From: Desulfobacteraceae bacterium UBA2245
Lineage (GTDB): Bacteria > Desulfobacterota > Desulfobacteria > Desulfobacterales > UBA2245
Length of the DNA: 27,477 bases
NCBI GenBank assembly: GCA_002347265.1
Contig: DDYB01000021.1
Span: 32,629-60,105, forward strand
Reading direction: 5' to 3'
Below the pieces are notes generated by a model that was not told the origin of the DNA, did no database searches, and saw only the letters and a list, made by a program, of their open reading frames with translations. The position numbers and the translations under genes are program-made. Positions 8,005-15,355 of this stretch are shown here, piece after piece. Within the stretch, counting starts at the first letter, position 1, and each line of letters opens with the position of its first letter.

Positions 8005-8805
8005 CTATCCGGGCAATTCCCCGGCCCGGAAAGCCTTCAGGTATTTGGCGCAATAGAGGTCCTGCCCCAGCAGCATTTGAGTGGTTTTCAGAACAGCCGT
8101 CAAATCGGCGTCCAGCGGATCCAGTATGGCCGCATCCAGCCCGGCCGCCATCATCAGCGACAAAAAGGTCCGGTTGATGATCTTTCGTTTCGGAAGCCCG
8201 TAGGAAATATTGGAAAGCCCGCAGATGATGTGAACACCGGCAAGCGCCTTTCTGATCTCGCTCACCGCTTCAAGCACCATGGCGCCGTTTTTCGTATCGG
8301 TGCTCACCGGCTGCACCAGCGGGTCCACATAGACGGCATCCCTGGAAAAACCCAGGCCGGCCAGGCGCATCACGATTGTTTCCGCCCTTTGAACGATCTG
8401 CAGGGCGGTTTTGGGCAGGCCGGAATCATCCAGGCACAGCGCGACGATTTTGCACTTTTTTCCCTCCAGAAACGGGGCCATGGCGTCGAACCGCGCTTTT
8501 TCGAGGCTGATCGAATTGATCATCGGCGGTTTCTGAACCCGTTCGTAGGCCATGGCCAGGACCTTCGGATCCGGGCTGTCCAGGCAGAGTGGCACGGTAA
8601 CCACCGGCTGAACGACCTCCAGAAGCCACTGCATGTCCTTTGTCTCATGGCCGATCCGGGCGCCCGCGTTGATGTCGATATACTGCGCGCCGCACTGCTG
8701 CTGCGCTTGCACGTCCTGCTGAATATAGGCCGCATCCCGGTCGGCCACCGCCTGCTGAACCCGTTTGCGTGTGGTGTTGATCCGCTCCCCTACCATGCAA
8801 AACAT
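8005..8805 (-). CDS. Methyltetrahydrofolate:corrinoid methyltransferase (pterin-binding, AcsE/MeTr-like)
   Basis: Cytoplasmic TIM-barrel enzyme that moves a methyl group between tetrahydrofolate and a corrinoid protein. Family features in order: GERINTTRKRV near the N-terminus, DINAGAR, LCLDSPDPKV, NSIS and CGLSNISYGLP, all lining the pterin site. I choose ATG 8805, 266 aa, because a GAGAGGAAGG ribosome site sits about 9 nt upstream; a TTG seven codons earlier overlaps that site. The gene starts 34 nt after the stop of the corrinoid protein gene, so the two are one unit. In demethylating systems this is the second methyltransferase, receiving the methyl group from the corrinoid protein. It could also run the other way, as in the acetyl-CoA pathway. 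Confidence 0.92.
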   Translation of the reverse strand: MFCMVGERINTTRKRVQQAVADRDAAYIQQDVQAQQQCGAQYIDINAGARIGHETKDMQWLLEVVQPVVTVPLCLDSPDPKVLAMAYERVQKPPMINSISLEKARFDAMAPFLEGKKCKIVALCLDDSGLPKTALQIVQRAETIVMRLAGLGFSRDAVYVDPLVQPVSTDTKNGAMVLEAVSEIRKALAGVHIICGLSNISYGLPKRKIINRTFLSLMMAAGLDAAILDPLDADLTAVLKTTQMLLGQDLYCAKYLKAFRAGELPG

Positions 8806-8839
8806 GTTCGACGCCCTTCCTCTCAATAGGTCCGCTTAT

Positions 8840-9484
8840 TCAGACAACGGATCCGGCCAGCAAGGCCTTGGCCATTTTGGCCGCCGAACCGGCATCCGCC
8901 GCATATCCGTCCGCTCCGATTTCCCTGGCGAACGCCTCGGTCACAGGGGCCCCGCCGACCATGATCTTCACCCGGTTCCGAATGCCGCTCTGAACCACGG
9001 CTTCAACCGTCTCCCGGATCATGGGCATGGTGGTGGTCAGCAGGGCAGACAGGCACAGGAGGCCGGCGCCGGTGGACTTCAATGCCTCGACAAATTGTTC
9101 CGGAGCAACGTCCGCTCCGAGATTGTAGACCTCGAGGCCGGCGCTTTCCAGCATCATGGTCACCAGGTTCTTTCCGATATCGTGCAGGTCACCCTTGACC
9201 GTTCCGATCACCACCTTTCCGGCCGCGCGGGCGCCGGCGCCGGTCAGCAGGGGCTTGATGATCTCCAGAGCCGCATTCATCGCCCTGGCGGCCATCAGCA
9301 CTTCGGGAATAAACATCTCCCCGGTTTCCATCCGCTCACCGACGATATCCATTCCGGCGATCAGCGCCTGATCCAGAATCTCCCTGGGGTCCGATCCCTG
9401 ATTCAGGGCCTCATTGACCCGTTCCACCAAGGCGGCTTCGTCCCCTTCGATCAGAACCTCCATGATCGTTGTAAAATCCGTCAT
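8840..9484 (-). CDS. Corrinoid (B12-binding) methyl carrier protein, MtbC/MttC-like
   Basis: Carries cobalamin and shuttles a methyl group between a substrate methyltransferase and the pterin enzyme encoded next. The N-terminal helical cap domain (about 1-85) contains the ERMETGEMFIPEVL pattern. The Rossmann-like cobalamin domain follows, with the base-off/His-on signature DLHDIG (Asp ~99, axial His ~101, Gly ~104), SALLTTTMPMI and GGAPVT. Length of 214 aa fits the family. First gene of the operon, with a GGAG ribosome site before ATG 9484, a 16-bp palindrome in the leader and a strong promoter upstream. The substrate class (methylamines, methanol, methoxyarenes, betaine) cannot be told, because the substrate-specific methyltransferase is not nearby. 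Confidence 0.93.
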   Translation of the reverse strand: MTDFTTIMEVLIEGDEAALVERVNEALNQGSDPREILDQALIAGMDIVGERMETGEMFIPEVLMAARAMNAALEIIKPLLTGAGARAAGKVVIGTVKGDLHDIGKNLVTMMLESAGLEVYNLGADVAPEQFVEALKSTGAGLLCLSALLTTTMPMIRETVEAVVQSGIRNRVKIMVGGAPVTEAFAREIGADGYAADAGSAAKMAKALLAGSVV

Positions 9485-9496
9485 TTACCATCTCCG

Positions 9497-9512
9497 TTCG
9501 AATGCATTCGAA
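9497..9512. promoter_or_regulatory. Perfect 16-bp palindrome in the leader of the corrinoid operon
   Basis: TTCGAATGCATTCGAA is fully self-complementary. It lies between the promoter and the ribosome site of the corrinoid gene. A third copy of the half-site (CGAATG) follows at 9520-9525. Position and symmetry suit a dimeric repressor; no regulator gene is adjacent. Confidence 0.55.
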
Positions 9513-9560
9513 ATAAAATCGAATGTTTCAAGTCAGTGCGGCTTCCTGAACCGCCGCCCT

Positions 9561-9588
9561 ATAATAAACAAGCCCCGGCTTTTGTCAA
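9561..9588 (-). promoter_or_regulatory. Sigma-70 promoter of the corrinoid operon
   Basis: On the minus strand a full-consensus TTGACA (9588-9583) is separated by 16 nt from TATTAT (9566-9561, 5/6). The start site would be near 9554, giving a leader of about 70 nt that contains the palindrome. Confidence 0.72.
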
Positions 9589-9627
9589 CCGGCAAAAACG
9601 CACCCTGAACGCGGGAGGGACAAATCA

Positions 9628-9663
9628 AAAAGGCATTCCGCCTCATTTTGCGGAATGCCTTTT
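9628..9663 (-). terminator. Intrinsic terminator after the hypothetical gene
   Basis: A 14-bp perfect stem (9628-9641 with 9650-9663, core GGCATTCCGC/GCGGAATGCC) with an 8-nt loop. Both flanks give a T-run, so it could stop transcription from either side. It insulates the corrinoid promoter from the upstream gene. Confidence 0.88.
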
Positions 9664-9690
9664 GACATTGAACAGCGTTATGAATGAAAG

Positions 9691-10215
9691 CTAAACGATC
9701 TCGATCGAATCCAGATAGCTTTTCACACATAAGATTGAGTCGGAAAACGTCTTCTGGCCGCACATGACCGCATGGGCGTCTTTTTCATTTCCACAGAGCC
9801 TGGCAAAGTTCTGACCGATAACGGCGCCCGGATCGGCGGCATCTGAATCCAAGGCGCTGAGCGCGGTGGCATACACATCGATCCGATTCTGCAGAATCTC
9901 AAAATACTCTAACTTTCTGCCCAGCGAGGTCGATGCGGAGGAGGAAATGTTTCGGGAAATCTCGTAAATCCGGTTCCAGTACATTTCGCTGACCGACTTT
10001 TTGCAGTCCCCCTCGGTCATGTAAAAAGATATCCCCCATCCTGCGCTGATAATCTTCAGGAAGTTAAACTCATATTCCAATTTAACGGGATTAACGCCTG
10101 AATCGGAAGGAAGGCCGTCCAGGATTGGGTTCAGCTCATCGCGCCTGAAGGAAAAGGAAACCAGACTTCTGACCACCTCTTCGATCGCCACGCTTTTTTT
10201 GGAGGAAGAAGCCAT
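9691..10215 (-). CDS. Hypothetical protein, about 174 aa
   Basis: I do not recognise this protein. From ATG 10215 it is soluble, mixed helical, without signal peptide or membrane segment. Two short lysine/serine-rich residues groups open it (MASSSKKS), followed by an EEVVRSLVSF helix; three cysteines lie in the C-terminal third. The frame runs upstream to 10395 with poor coding character, and an alternative ATG is at 10251. No strong ribosome site marks either start. It is a single transcription unit ending in the terminator at 9628-9663 and is divergent from the small gene at 10422. Confidence 0.6.
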   Translation of the reverse strand: MASSSKKSVAIEEVVRSLVSFSFRRDELNPILDGLPSDSGVNPVKLEYEFNFLKIISAGWGISFYMTEGDCKKSVSEMYWNRIYEISRNISSSASTSLGRKLEYFEILQNRIDVYATALSALDSDAADPGAVIGQNFARLCGNEKDAHAVMCGQKTFSDSILCVKSYLDSIEIV

Positions 10216-10421
10216 TTTTTGTCTCTTGTTCAGATTCGGAATTGAACCCATATCATGATCGACGGCGTTTGGCAATGCTCCAGAGCGCTTCGAAAACAAG
10301 ATGCTTGACACGTTCCGATGCCCCATATAGAAAAGATCGACAGGTATTTGCGGCGCAAGGCGGCTCGTTTTCTGCTTACCTTCCTTGCGTTGCATTCTTC
10401 AGAACCCGACCAGATTGCATC

Positions 10422-10640
10422 ATGAAGATTCAGGTGGAATGCCATTCCGACCCTCCGGGCGAAGAAACCCCCCGAAGGTTCCGGCTGGGATCGAGAAGCA
10501 TCGAGGTCAAGACCATACTGGACCGGTGGACAGGCGAGGATCATGAATATTTCAAAATCCTGGCCGAAGGCGACATCTACATCCTGAGGCACGACACGAT
10601 AAACCGGAGCTGGAAGCTGACCTTTTTCAGCGAATCCTGA
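10422..10640 (+). CDS. Small conserved-looking protein, 72 aa
   Basis: Begins MKIQVECHSD and contains RSIEVKTILDRWTGEDHEYFKI, LYILRHD-like and WKLTFF segments. This beta-rich layout matches small uncharacterised proteins that I recall from deltaproteobacterial genomes. No signal peptide, no metal motif. The frame extends upstream to 10242, but that part is arginine- and cysteine-rich and implausible. The 3' end overlaps the end of the convergent DUF4387 gene by 14 nt. Function unknown. Confidence 0.6.
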   Translation: MKIQVECHSDPPGEETPRRFRLGSRSIEVKTILDRWTGEDHEYFKILAEGDIYILRHDTINRSWKLTFFSES

Positions 10641-10977
10641 TGCCGTTAATGGCCTGTGCCTCCGGAACCATTAACGTGAACAGCGGGGCATGCTGCTGAG
10701 CGCCGTACACATCGCTGTCGCCCACATCGCCCGAGGTCAGGGGCCGCATCAGGTTTATTTTTACCGCCCAGGCCGGATCGAAATACACCACCTTCAAAAC
10801 CTGATCCGTTGAAATCCCATACGCCGCAGCCACGCGATCGGGAGAAAAGAACCTCATCTGCTTCAATCGCAGGTAATCCGGCTGACGACTGAACAGAACA
10901 TCCAGAGTCAGGACATGCGGCCCGGCATTCTTGCTGCGGATCACCGAGGCCAGTTCGCTCAGGGGGATCAGCCTCAT
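10627..10977 (-). CDS. DUF4387 protein, partner of AtuA-family protein
   Basis: 116-aa cytoplasmic protein of the DUF4387 family, which is regularly encoded beside or fused to AtuA/DUF1446 proteins and is probably a small subunit. It opens PLSELASVIRSKNAGPHVLTLDVLF and contains DRVAAAYGI and a VVYFDPAWAVKINLMRP stretch typical of the family. Its ATG overlaps the AtuA stop (ATGA) and is preceded by a perfect AGGAGG inside the upstream gene, so translation is coupled. The reaction is not known. Confidence 0.85.
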   Translation of the reverse strand: MRLIPLSELASVIRSKNAGPHVLTLDVLFSRQPDYLRLKQMRFFSPDRVAAAYGISTDQVLKVVYFDPAWAVKINLMRPLTSGDVGDSDVYGAQQHAPLFTLMVPEAQAINGIRIR

Positions 10978-12329
10978 GAAACCTCCTGCGCATGAATCGG
11001 GAAAAAAGCCAGCGGGTCTTCAACGTTCATCAGATGGTAGATGTTGAATGAGAACACCTCACCGCAGGCGATGTCCGACGGGCTGTAAAGCAGCGCCAGA
11101 TTGCCGGCGGTGGATTTCCGGCCGCTGTAGCCGCAGTGCAGCAGGGTGCTTCGAACTTCTGCGCACAGCCAGTCCGCGCCCTGCTGATCCGGGCCGACCG
11201 CCTCGATGACGACCCCCAGTTCATGGCAGGGGCTCTCGCGCTCGGGCTCCCAGGGACCCATCACGCCGTTACGGCCGTAAAGATGGAACAGCACCTGGAA
11301 TCTTTCATCCCTGCCGGCAACCGCCTCCTGCCGGACCGAATCGAGCGTCGCATCGATCCGGGAAATAAGTATCGGATCACGAATTCCGGCGATGGAGATG
11401 CTGCGGAACCCCACCCGTCGAACTCCCTCGAGCTTCAGAGTATACGGCCGGGTTTCGACAAACCGGGTGCCGGAAACACGCGCCCGCCGGTCATCGATCT
11501 CCTCGAACACCGTGTTTGAAAGATCCAGAAACCCGCCCGGCCCGGGAAGCATCCAGGGATCGGATTTTTCATACAGGCTGTGGGCCGCCGTCGACATGCG
11601 GGTAAATCGTCTGGCATCACTGAGGGGCTCGAGCTCAAAGCTCTCCGCGCGCAGGGTTCCCATCACGCAATCTCTGCCGCTTCCCGGCGTTGCCGCAATG
11701 GCCGCGCACTCGAGAATTTTTCCCATATGAAGGGCAAGACCCGGGTCATATCCTTTTTGAATCGCCGGCGCGGCAAAAGGAACCGGATCATAGCACCGGC
11801 CGCAGACAATCACCTGGAATCCGGATTTCAGGGCCTTCAAAACCGGTTCGAGTCCCATTTGCGCCACCACGCGAACCGCCTCGTCAATGGAATTGATCCG
11901 GAATTCGGGACCGGAGTCCAGTGAGTGAATTCCTCCTTCGAATGCGGCCTTCAGGATACTGGATTTGGGAATGTCCGCATAAATCACCGCCATGGAAAAC
12001 CGGAGGCTGTTTTCCGCCGCGATCTCCCGAATAATCTCGGTTGTCCAGTCCACATGAACCTTGGCGCCAGCGCCGCCCGCGCTTCCGATAATCAGGGGAA
12101 TGCCGGCATTCAGCGCGCCTTTGAGCATGATTCGAAGATCCCGCTTAACCGCCGGACGGGAGGTAAAGGACTTGCCCGAACCCAGATAATAGGGGCCTGG
12201 ATCCGTGCTGCCCGCATCCACGGCAATCAGGTCCGGCTTTTTTCCCATGCCCCGGGCAAAAGAAGATTCCGGAAAACCGTAGCCCAGAATCGCCGTCGGA
12301 GACAGTACCCTGAACGCATCGATTCCCAT
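10974..12329 (-). CDS. AtuA-family (DUF1446) acyl-CoA/terpene-catabolism-related protein
   Basis: About 451-aa cytoplasmic protein of the family named after AtuA of Pseudomonas acyclic terpene use; the catalytic role is not well established. Family features: RVLSPTAILGYGFPESSF at the start, IAVDAGSTDPGPYYLG, IGSAGGAGAKVHVDW, VVCGRCYDPVPFA-like and a C-terminal GEVFSFNIYHLM. I take ATG 12329 rather than the frame's first ATG at 12473, because GGAG lies 6 nt upstream, the conserved region begins right there, and the divergent promoter of the winged-helix gene overlaps the extra part. Coupled to the DUF4387 gene. A role in breakdown of branched acyl-CoA compounds is a guess from the family name. 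Confidence 0.85.
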   Translation of the reverse strand: MGIDAFRVLSPTAILGYGFPESSFARGMGKKPDLIAVDAGSTDPGPYYLGSGKSFTSRPAVKRDLRIMLKGALNAGIPLIIGSAGGAGAKVHVDWTTEIIREIAAENSLRFSMAVIYADIPKSSILKAAFEGGIHSLDSGPEFRINSIDEAVRVVAQMGLEPVLKALKSGFQVIVCGRCYDPVPFAAPAIQKGYDPGLALHMGKILECAAIAATPGSGRDCVMGTLRAESFELEPLSDARRFTRMSTAAHSLYEKSDPWMLPGPGGFLDLSNTVFEEIDDRRARVSGTRFVETRPYTLKLEGVRRVGFRSISIAGIRDPILISRIDATLDSVRQEAVAGRDERFQVLFHLYGRNGVMGPWEPERESPCHELGVVIEAVGPDQQGADWLCAEVRSTLLHCGYSGRKSTAGNLALLYSPSDIACGEVFSFNIYHLMNVEDPLAFFPIHAQEVS

Positions 12330-12408
12330 GTCCCGCTCCATGCCTGTGCAACATTTCATCCATCGGAATCGGAAGCAGCTCACAGGCATTGAACCGCTGA
12401 TCCCCATT

Positions 12409-12437
12409 TTGACATCTTTCTCAATCACATATACAAT
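12409..12437 (+). promoter_or_regulatory. Sigma-70 promoter of the winged-helix gene
   Basis: Consensus TTGACA (12409-12414), a 17-nt spacer and TACAAT (12432-12437, 5/6) on the plus strand. The leader would be about 50 nt. It lies in the space shared with the divergent AtuA gene, so a regulator bound here could control both. Confidence 0.72.
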
Positions 12438-12493
12438 CAGCAAACTTCGTAAAATCAGAATCCGGCCCATCATCCATAAAAAGGAACGCCGCG

Positions 12494-12811
12494 ATGACCG
12501 TTCAAAAACTTTCGGGCGCGAACCGTCCCTTCGTTCGCCTGCGCCGCAACATTCTGGAATATCTTTACGGGCTTTTCAAGAGATATCCTTATTCCTCGAT
12601 CGAACTCGGTGAAATTGCCGAATTCTGCCAGACCTCTCCGGAAGAACTCAACTGGAACATCGTCTATCTGGAAAAGCACGGATGGGTGGAGCTGGCAAAA
12701 TCCATTCCATGCCCGCCTTATGTGGCCTGTTCGGCCGGCCTGACCGCATCGGGCATTGATTTGATCGAAAATGCCAAAGAATTCAACCTCCGTTTGCCTG
12801 AATCGGGTTGA
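12494..12811 (+). CDS. Small winged-helix protein, 105 aa
   Basis: Looks like a one-domain winged helix-turn-helix: a helical N-terminus (RLRRNILEYLYGLF), SSIELGEIAEFC then SPEELNWNIVYLEKHGWVEL as the recognition region, and a C-terminal segment LTASGIDLIENAKEF seen in small DNA-binding or dimerising proteins. ATG 12494 follows AAGGAA by 8 nt and a strong promoter. Divergent from the AtuA/DUF4387 operon, it may regulate that pair, but no ligand domain is present and the target is unknown. Confidence 0.7.
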   Translation: MTVQKLSGANRPFVRLRRNILEYLYGLFKRYPYSSIELGEIAEFCQTSPEELNWNIVYLEKHGWVELAKSIPCPPYVACSAGLTASGIDLIENAKEFNLRLPESG

Positions 12812-12901
12812 CCGCGCAACCTCTTTTTTTGCAACCGCGCTTCAGGATGAATGGATGTATCTCTGCCTCACACGAAGACGCATCAAAATCAGGGGGCTTT
12901 G

Positions 12902-13387
12902 TTGAATATTTTCGTGCTGGACCTGAATATCCGAAAATGTGCGCGATACCACGCCGATCAGCATGTGGTGAAGATGATACTGGAAAGCGCTCAGATGCTC
13001 TGCACGGTGTTGAATCAGTCCGGCGTGAAGACCCCTTACCGATCCACGCATCTTCATCATCCCTGCACCCTCTGGGCAGGAGCGTCTCTTCGGAACTGGA
13101 AGTGGCTTCGGTCCCTTGCCCTGTCGCTGAACGATGAGTTCAGATACCGGTTTGGGAAAACGGTTGATCATCAGTCGGCCCGCGTGATCAAAGCCTTGCC
13201 TGCTCCCCTCATAGCCGATTCGGGCCTTACGGAATTCGCCCAGACCATGCCGCAAAAATACCGCGTGCCGGGTGATGCGGTGCTGGCATACCGGCGGTTT
13301 TACATTGGCGAAAAATCCAGATTTGCCGTGTGGACCCGCAGAAGGGTTCCGCGCTGGTTCAGGCAGGGCGTTGCGGACAGGGAATAA
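12902..13387 (+). CDS. Phage-type protein of the pyrimidine-dimer-glycosylase-annotated family (function uncertain)
   Basis: Begins with TTG at 12902 (MNIFVLDLNIRKCARYHADQ) behind a GGGGG ribosome site; the in-frame ATG at 12851 would add 17 residues unlike the family. Conserved pieces are HADQHVVKMILESAQMLCT, HPCTLWAGASLRNW, GLTEFAQTMPQKY and AYRRFYIGEKSRFAVW, with several His and Cys residues that could bind metal. Similar proteins are common in phages and some bacteria and are often labelled as pyrimidine dimer DNA glycosylase. I cannot confirm that activity from the sequence. 161 aa, no signal peptide. Confidence 0.65.
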   Translation: MNIFVLDLNIRKCARYHADQHVVKMILESAQMLCTVLNQSGVKTPYRSTHLHHPCTLWAGASLRNWKWLRSLALSLNDEFRYRFGKTVDHQSARVIKALPAPLIADSGLTEFAQTMPQKYRVPGDAVLAYRRFYIGEKSRFAVWTRRRVPRWFRQGVADRE

Positions 13388-13455
13388 AATTGATGCCGGA
13401 AGCAGGCCGCCGGGTGCAACGAGCGACAGGGCCGGTATCACGCATGGCCCGAATT

Positions 13456-14292
13456 TCAGGCTTCGAATTCAAAAATGCCGTTGTCGATCACGGTTTCCCC
13501 GGTTTTCATATTCACCGTACGCCACAGTGCCTTTCCCTTTTCAACCTGCCACAGCCGCGTCTGAATGGGTGTCCCGGGGTAAAGGGGCTTTGAGAAGCGG
13601 CAGCCGAGGCGTTTGACCTTTTCCGGAGCCATGGGAACGGTCATGTCGATCAGATGCCTGCAGGCAAACCCGAAGGTGCAAAGTCCGTGCATGATGGGCT
13701 TTTCGAATCCGGCCCTCCGGGCGAATTCCGGTTCCACGTGAAGGGGGAACAAATCTCCGGAAAGCCGATAGATCAGGGGCTGGTCCGGGCCGGGGCAGTC
13801 GTCGTACACCGCATCCGGAGATTTATCCGGAAAAACCAATGACTTCTTCGGGGCGTTCTGCCCGCCGAAGCCGCCGTCCAGTCGCGCGAAAAAGGTAATC
13901 CGGCTGGTAAAAAGCAATTTTTCAGAGCTGTATGTGTCGCTTTCCACCACCACCAGGGCGCCCTTTTCCCTGCCCTTGTCATAGTAAGGAGCGATTTTTG
14001 CCTCGGTGACGAGGGCGCCTTCCACGGGGATGGGGTTGTGCAGGATCAGTTCTTGTTCTCCATGGAGCACACCGTCCGGGTTGAAATTCGAGGCTTTCTG
14101 CGTTTCCTGAAAAAGGTCGAAAATGGCCGCAATGGAAAAGCTGGGCAGCACCTTGAGCCCTTTTTCATAGCAGTACTCCAGATTGCGGCGTCCGCAGCCG
14201 ACGCCGAGGCCGTAAAGCACGACATCCTTCCAGCTGTAAGAACGGATCAGAGGTCCGATGGGTTTTCCCTGGGCATCCGGATTTAAAGCCAT
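13456..14292 (-). CDS. MaoC-type 2-enoyl-CoA hydratase (hydratase 2, double hotdog)
   Basis: 278-aa cytoplasmic protein with an N-terminal and a C-terminal hotdog half. Family members add water to trans-2-enoyl-CoA to give (R)-3-hydroxyacyl-CoA. The C-terminal half keeps the catalytic Asp ~180 and His ~185 in GDLFPLHVEPEFA, followed by GFEKPIMHGLCTFGFA. The usual Asn in GD-x-NP-x-H is replaced by Phe, which may alter activity or substrate. ATG 14292 is preceded by AAGGAG at 6 nt; the longer frame to 14325 overlaps the upstream stop codon. It follows the HD-domain gene by 14 nt, so they are co-transcribed. Confidence 0.87.
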   Translation of the reverse strand: MALNPDAQGKPIGPLIRSYSWKDVVLYGLGVGCGRRNLEYCYEKGLKVLPSFSIAAIFDLFQETQKASNFNPDGVLHGEQELILHNPIPVEGALVTEAKIAPYYDKGREKGALVVVESDTYSSEKLLFTSRITFFARLDGGFGGQNAPKKSLVFPDKSPDAVYDDCPGPDQPLIYRLSGDLFPLHVEPEFARRAGFEKPIMHGLCTFGFACRHLIDMTVPMAPEKVKRLGCRFSKPLYPGTPIQTRLWQVEKGKALWRTVNMKTGETVIDNGIFEFEA

Positions 14293-14306
14293 GAGGGTCT
14301 CCTTTT

Positions 14307-15080
14307 TCAGATTCCGAGGTGGCACAAACGGGGGGCAAACTCGTTCATAATCACTTCGTAAAGCTCTTCTCCGATCATCAGCCCCAGGTCGATGAATTCC
14401 GGCCCGTACCGGCGGCCGGTTTCGGTGCGGAAGGTATCTTTGATCCTTGCCAGCATTTCCATTCCCATGGGATACACCTCGATGAACCGGCTGATCGGCG
14501 TCTGGGAAAAAGCAACCATGTCCCAGACCGTGTCGGCGAAATTGTCCGGTCCCCAGCGGAACTTGTCCGCATCGTATAGGCAGTCCGACACCGGGGTGCG
14601 GCCGGCGGGCTGTTCGGCCGAATGCGATCGAAATGCCTCGTGATTTTTAATGGCTTCGAAGATGGTTGCTTTTTCTTCAGAATTCAGCGGAGCGCCGTTG
14701 AGAACGTGTCGGGAGAAGGCCGCGCCTTTCAAAGCATGGTGAGCGAGTTTGCGCTTCAGATCGTGCAGCAGGCCGGATACCTGGGCAAGAAGCGCAAGGC
14801 GTCTGATCTGTTCCGGCGAAGCGTCGAGATACGGGGCTTCGACGAATATCAGGGCGCCCGCATCCACGGCCACCTTGAAGGAATGCTCCAACCCGTGGCC
14901 GAAATCATGCTCGACAGTCCGGGTGACAAACGTCTTGATTTGCGCGATAAAGGCGTCTTCATCGAAGAGCGTTCGGGACATGATCTGAGCCTCCCGGTGT
15001 TCGGCATAAAAAACCGGGCGGGGATACTGAGCGACGATCTGGCGGGCGCGTTTGCGGATCAGGGCGTAAATGGATTCCAT
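14307..15080 (-). CDS. HD-domain metal-dependent phosphohydrolase
   Basis: Cytoplasmic HD-superfamily protein, up to 257 aa. Metal ligands appear as His 66 (HGLEHSFKV), His105-Asp106 (SGLLHDL) and Asp ~170/172 (YDADKFRWG). The substrate is not predictable; relatives act on nucleotides or phosphorylated signals. The start is uncertain. ATG 15080 has no ribosome site, whereas ATG 14981 (Met 34) sits 8 nt behind a strong GGGAGG. The extra N-terminal residues look protein-like (RKRARQIVAQYPRPVFY), so the longer form is listed. First gene of a two-gene unit with the MaoC-type hydratase. Confidence 0.8.
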   Translation of the reverse strand: MESIYALIRKRARQIVAQYPRPVFYAEHREAQIMSRTLFDEDAFIAQIKTFVTRTVEHDFGHGLEHSFKVAVDAGALIFVEAPYLDASPEQIRRLALLAQVSGLLHDLKRKLAHHALKGAAFSRHVLNGAPLNSEEKATIFEAIKNHEAFRSHSAEQPAGRTPVSDCLYDADKFRWGPDNFADTVWDMVAFSQTPISRFIEVYPMGMEMLARIKDTFRTETGRRYGPEFIDLGLMIGEELYEVIMNEFAPRLCHLGI

Positions 15081-15194
15081 GGCGTTTTTGAATGAATGCG
15101 AGATTCTGGTAAAATATCATTCGATCTTACTGCCAAGTACCATGGATTGTGCTTTTAGAAAAGGTTTTTTGAGCCAGACCCTCTAACGCATCAA

Positions 15195-15314
15195 GAAGCG
15201 CCCCCCTTCCGCGGCAGAAGGCAGGCGCTTCGGATTACCGGTTCGGCATCCGGAAAGAAAAGCTGCTTTCCAGCCAGTTTGTAATCGGCAAACGGAATGT
15301 AATCTTTTCTTTCC
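15195..15314. repeat. Two nested or adjacent hairpins downstream of purB
   Basis: The purB/HD intergenic region (15081-15355) holds no gene. At 15195-15231 a two-part stem forms: GAAGCGCC with GGCGCTTC, then CCTTC with GAAGG. At 15252-15262 and 15304-15314 an 11-bp inverted repeat (GGAAAGAAAAG/CTTTTCTTTCC) has a 41-nt spacer. Neither has a clear T-tail on the purB strand. Could be a structured 3' end or a small repeat element. Confidence 0.5.
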
Positions 15315-15355
15315 CGCCAGGCGGGTCAAAAGCTTTTCGATCCACGATCAGCCGG

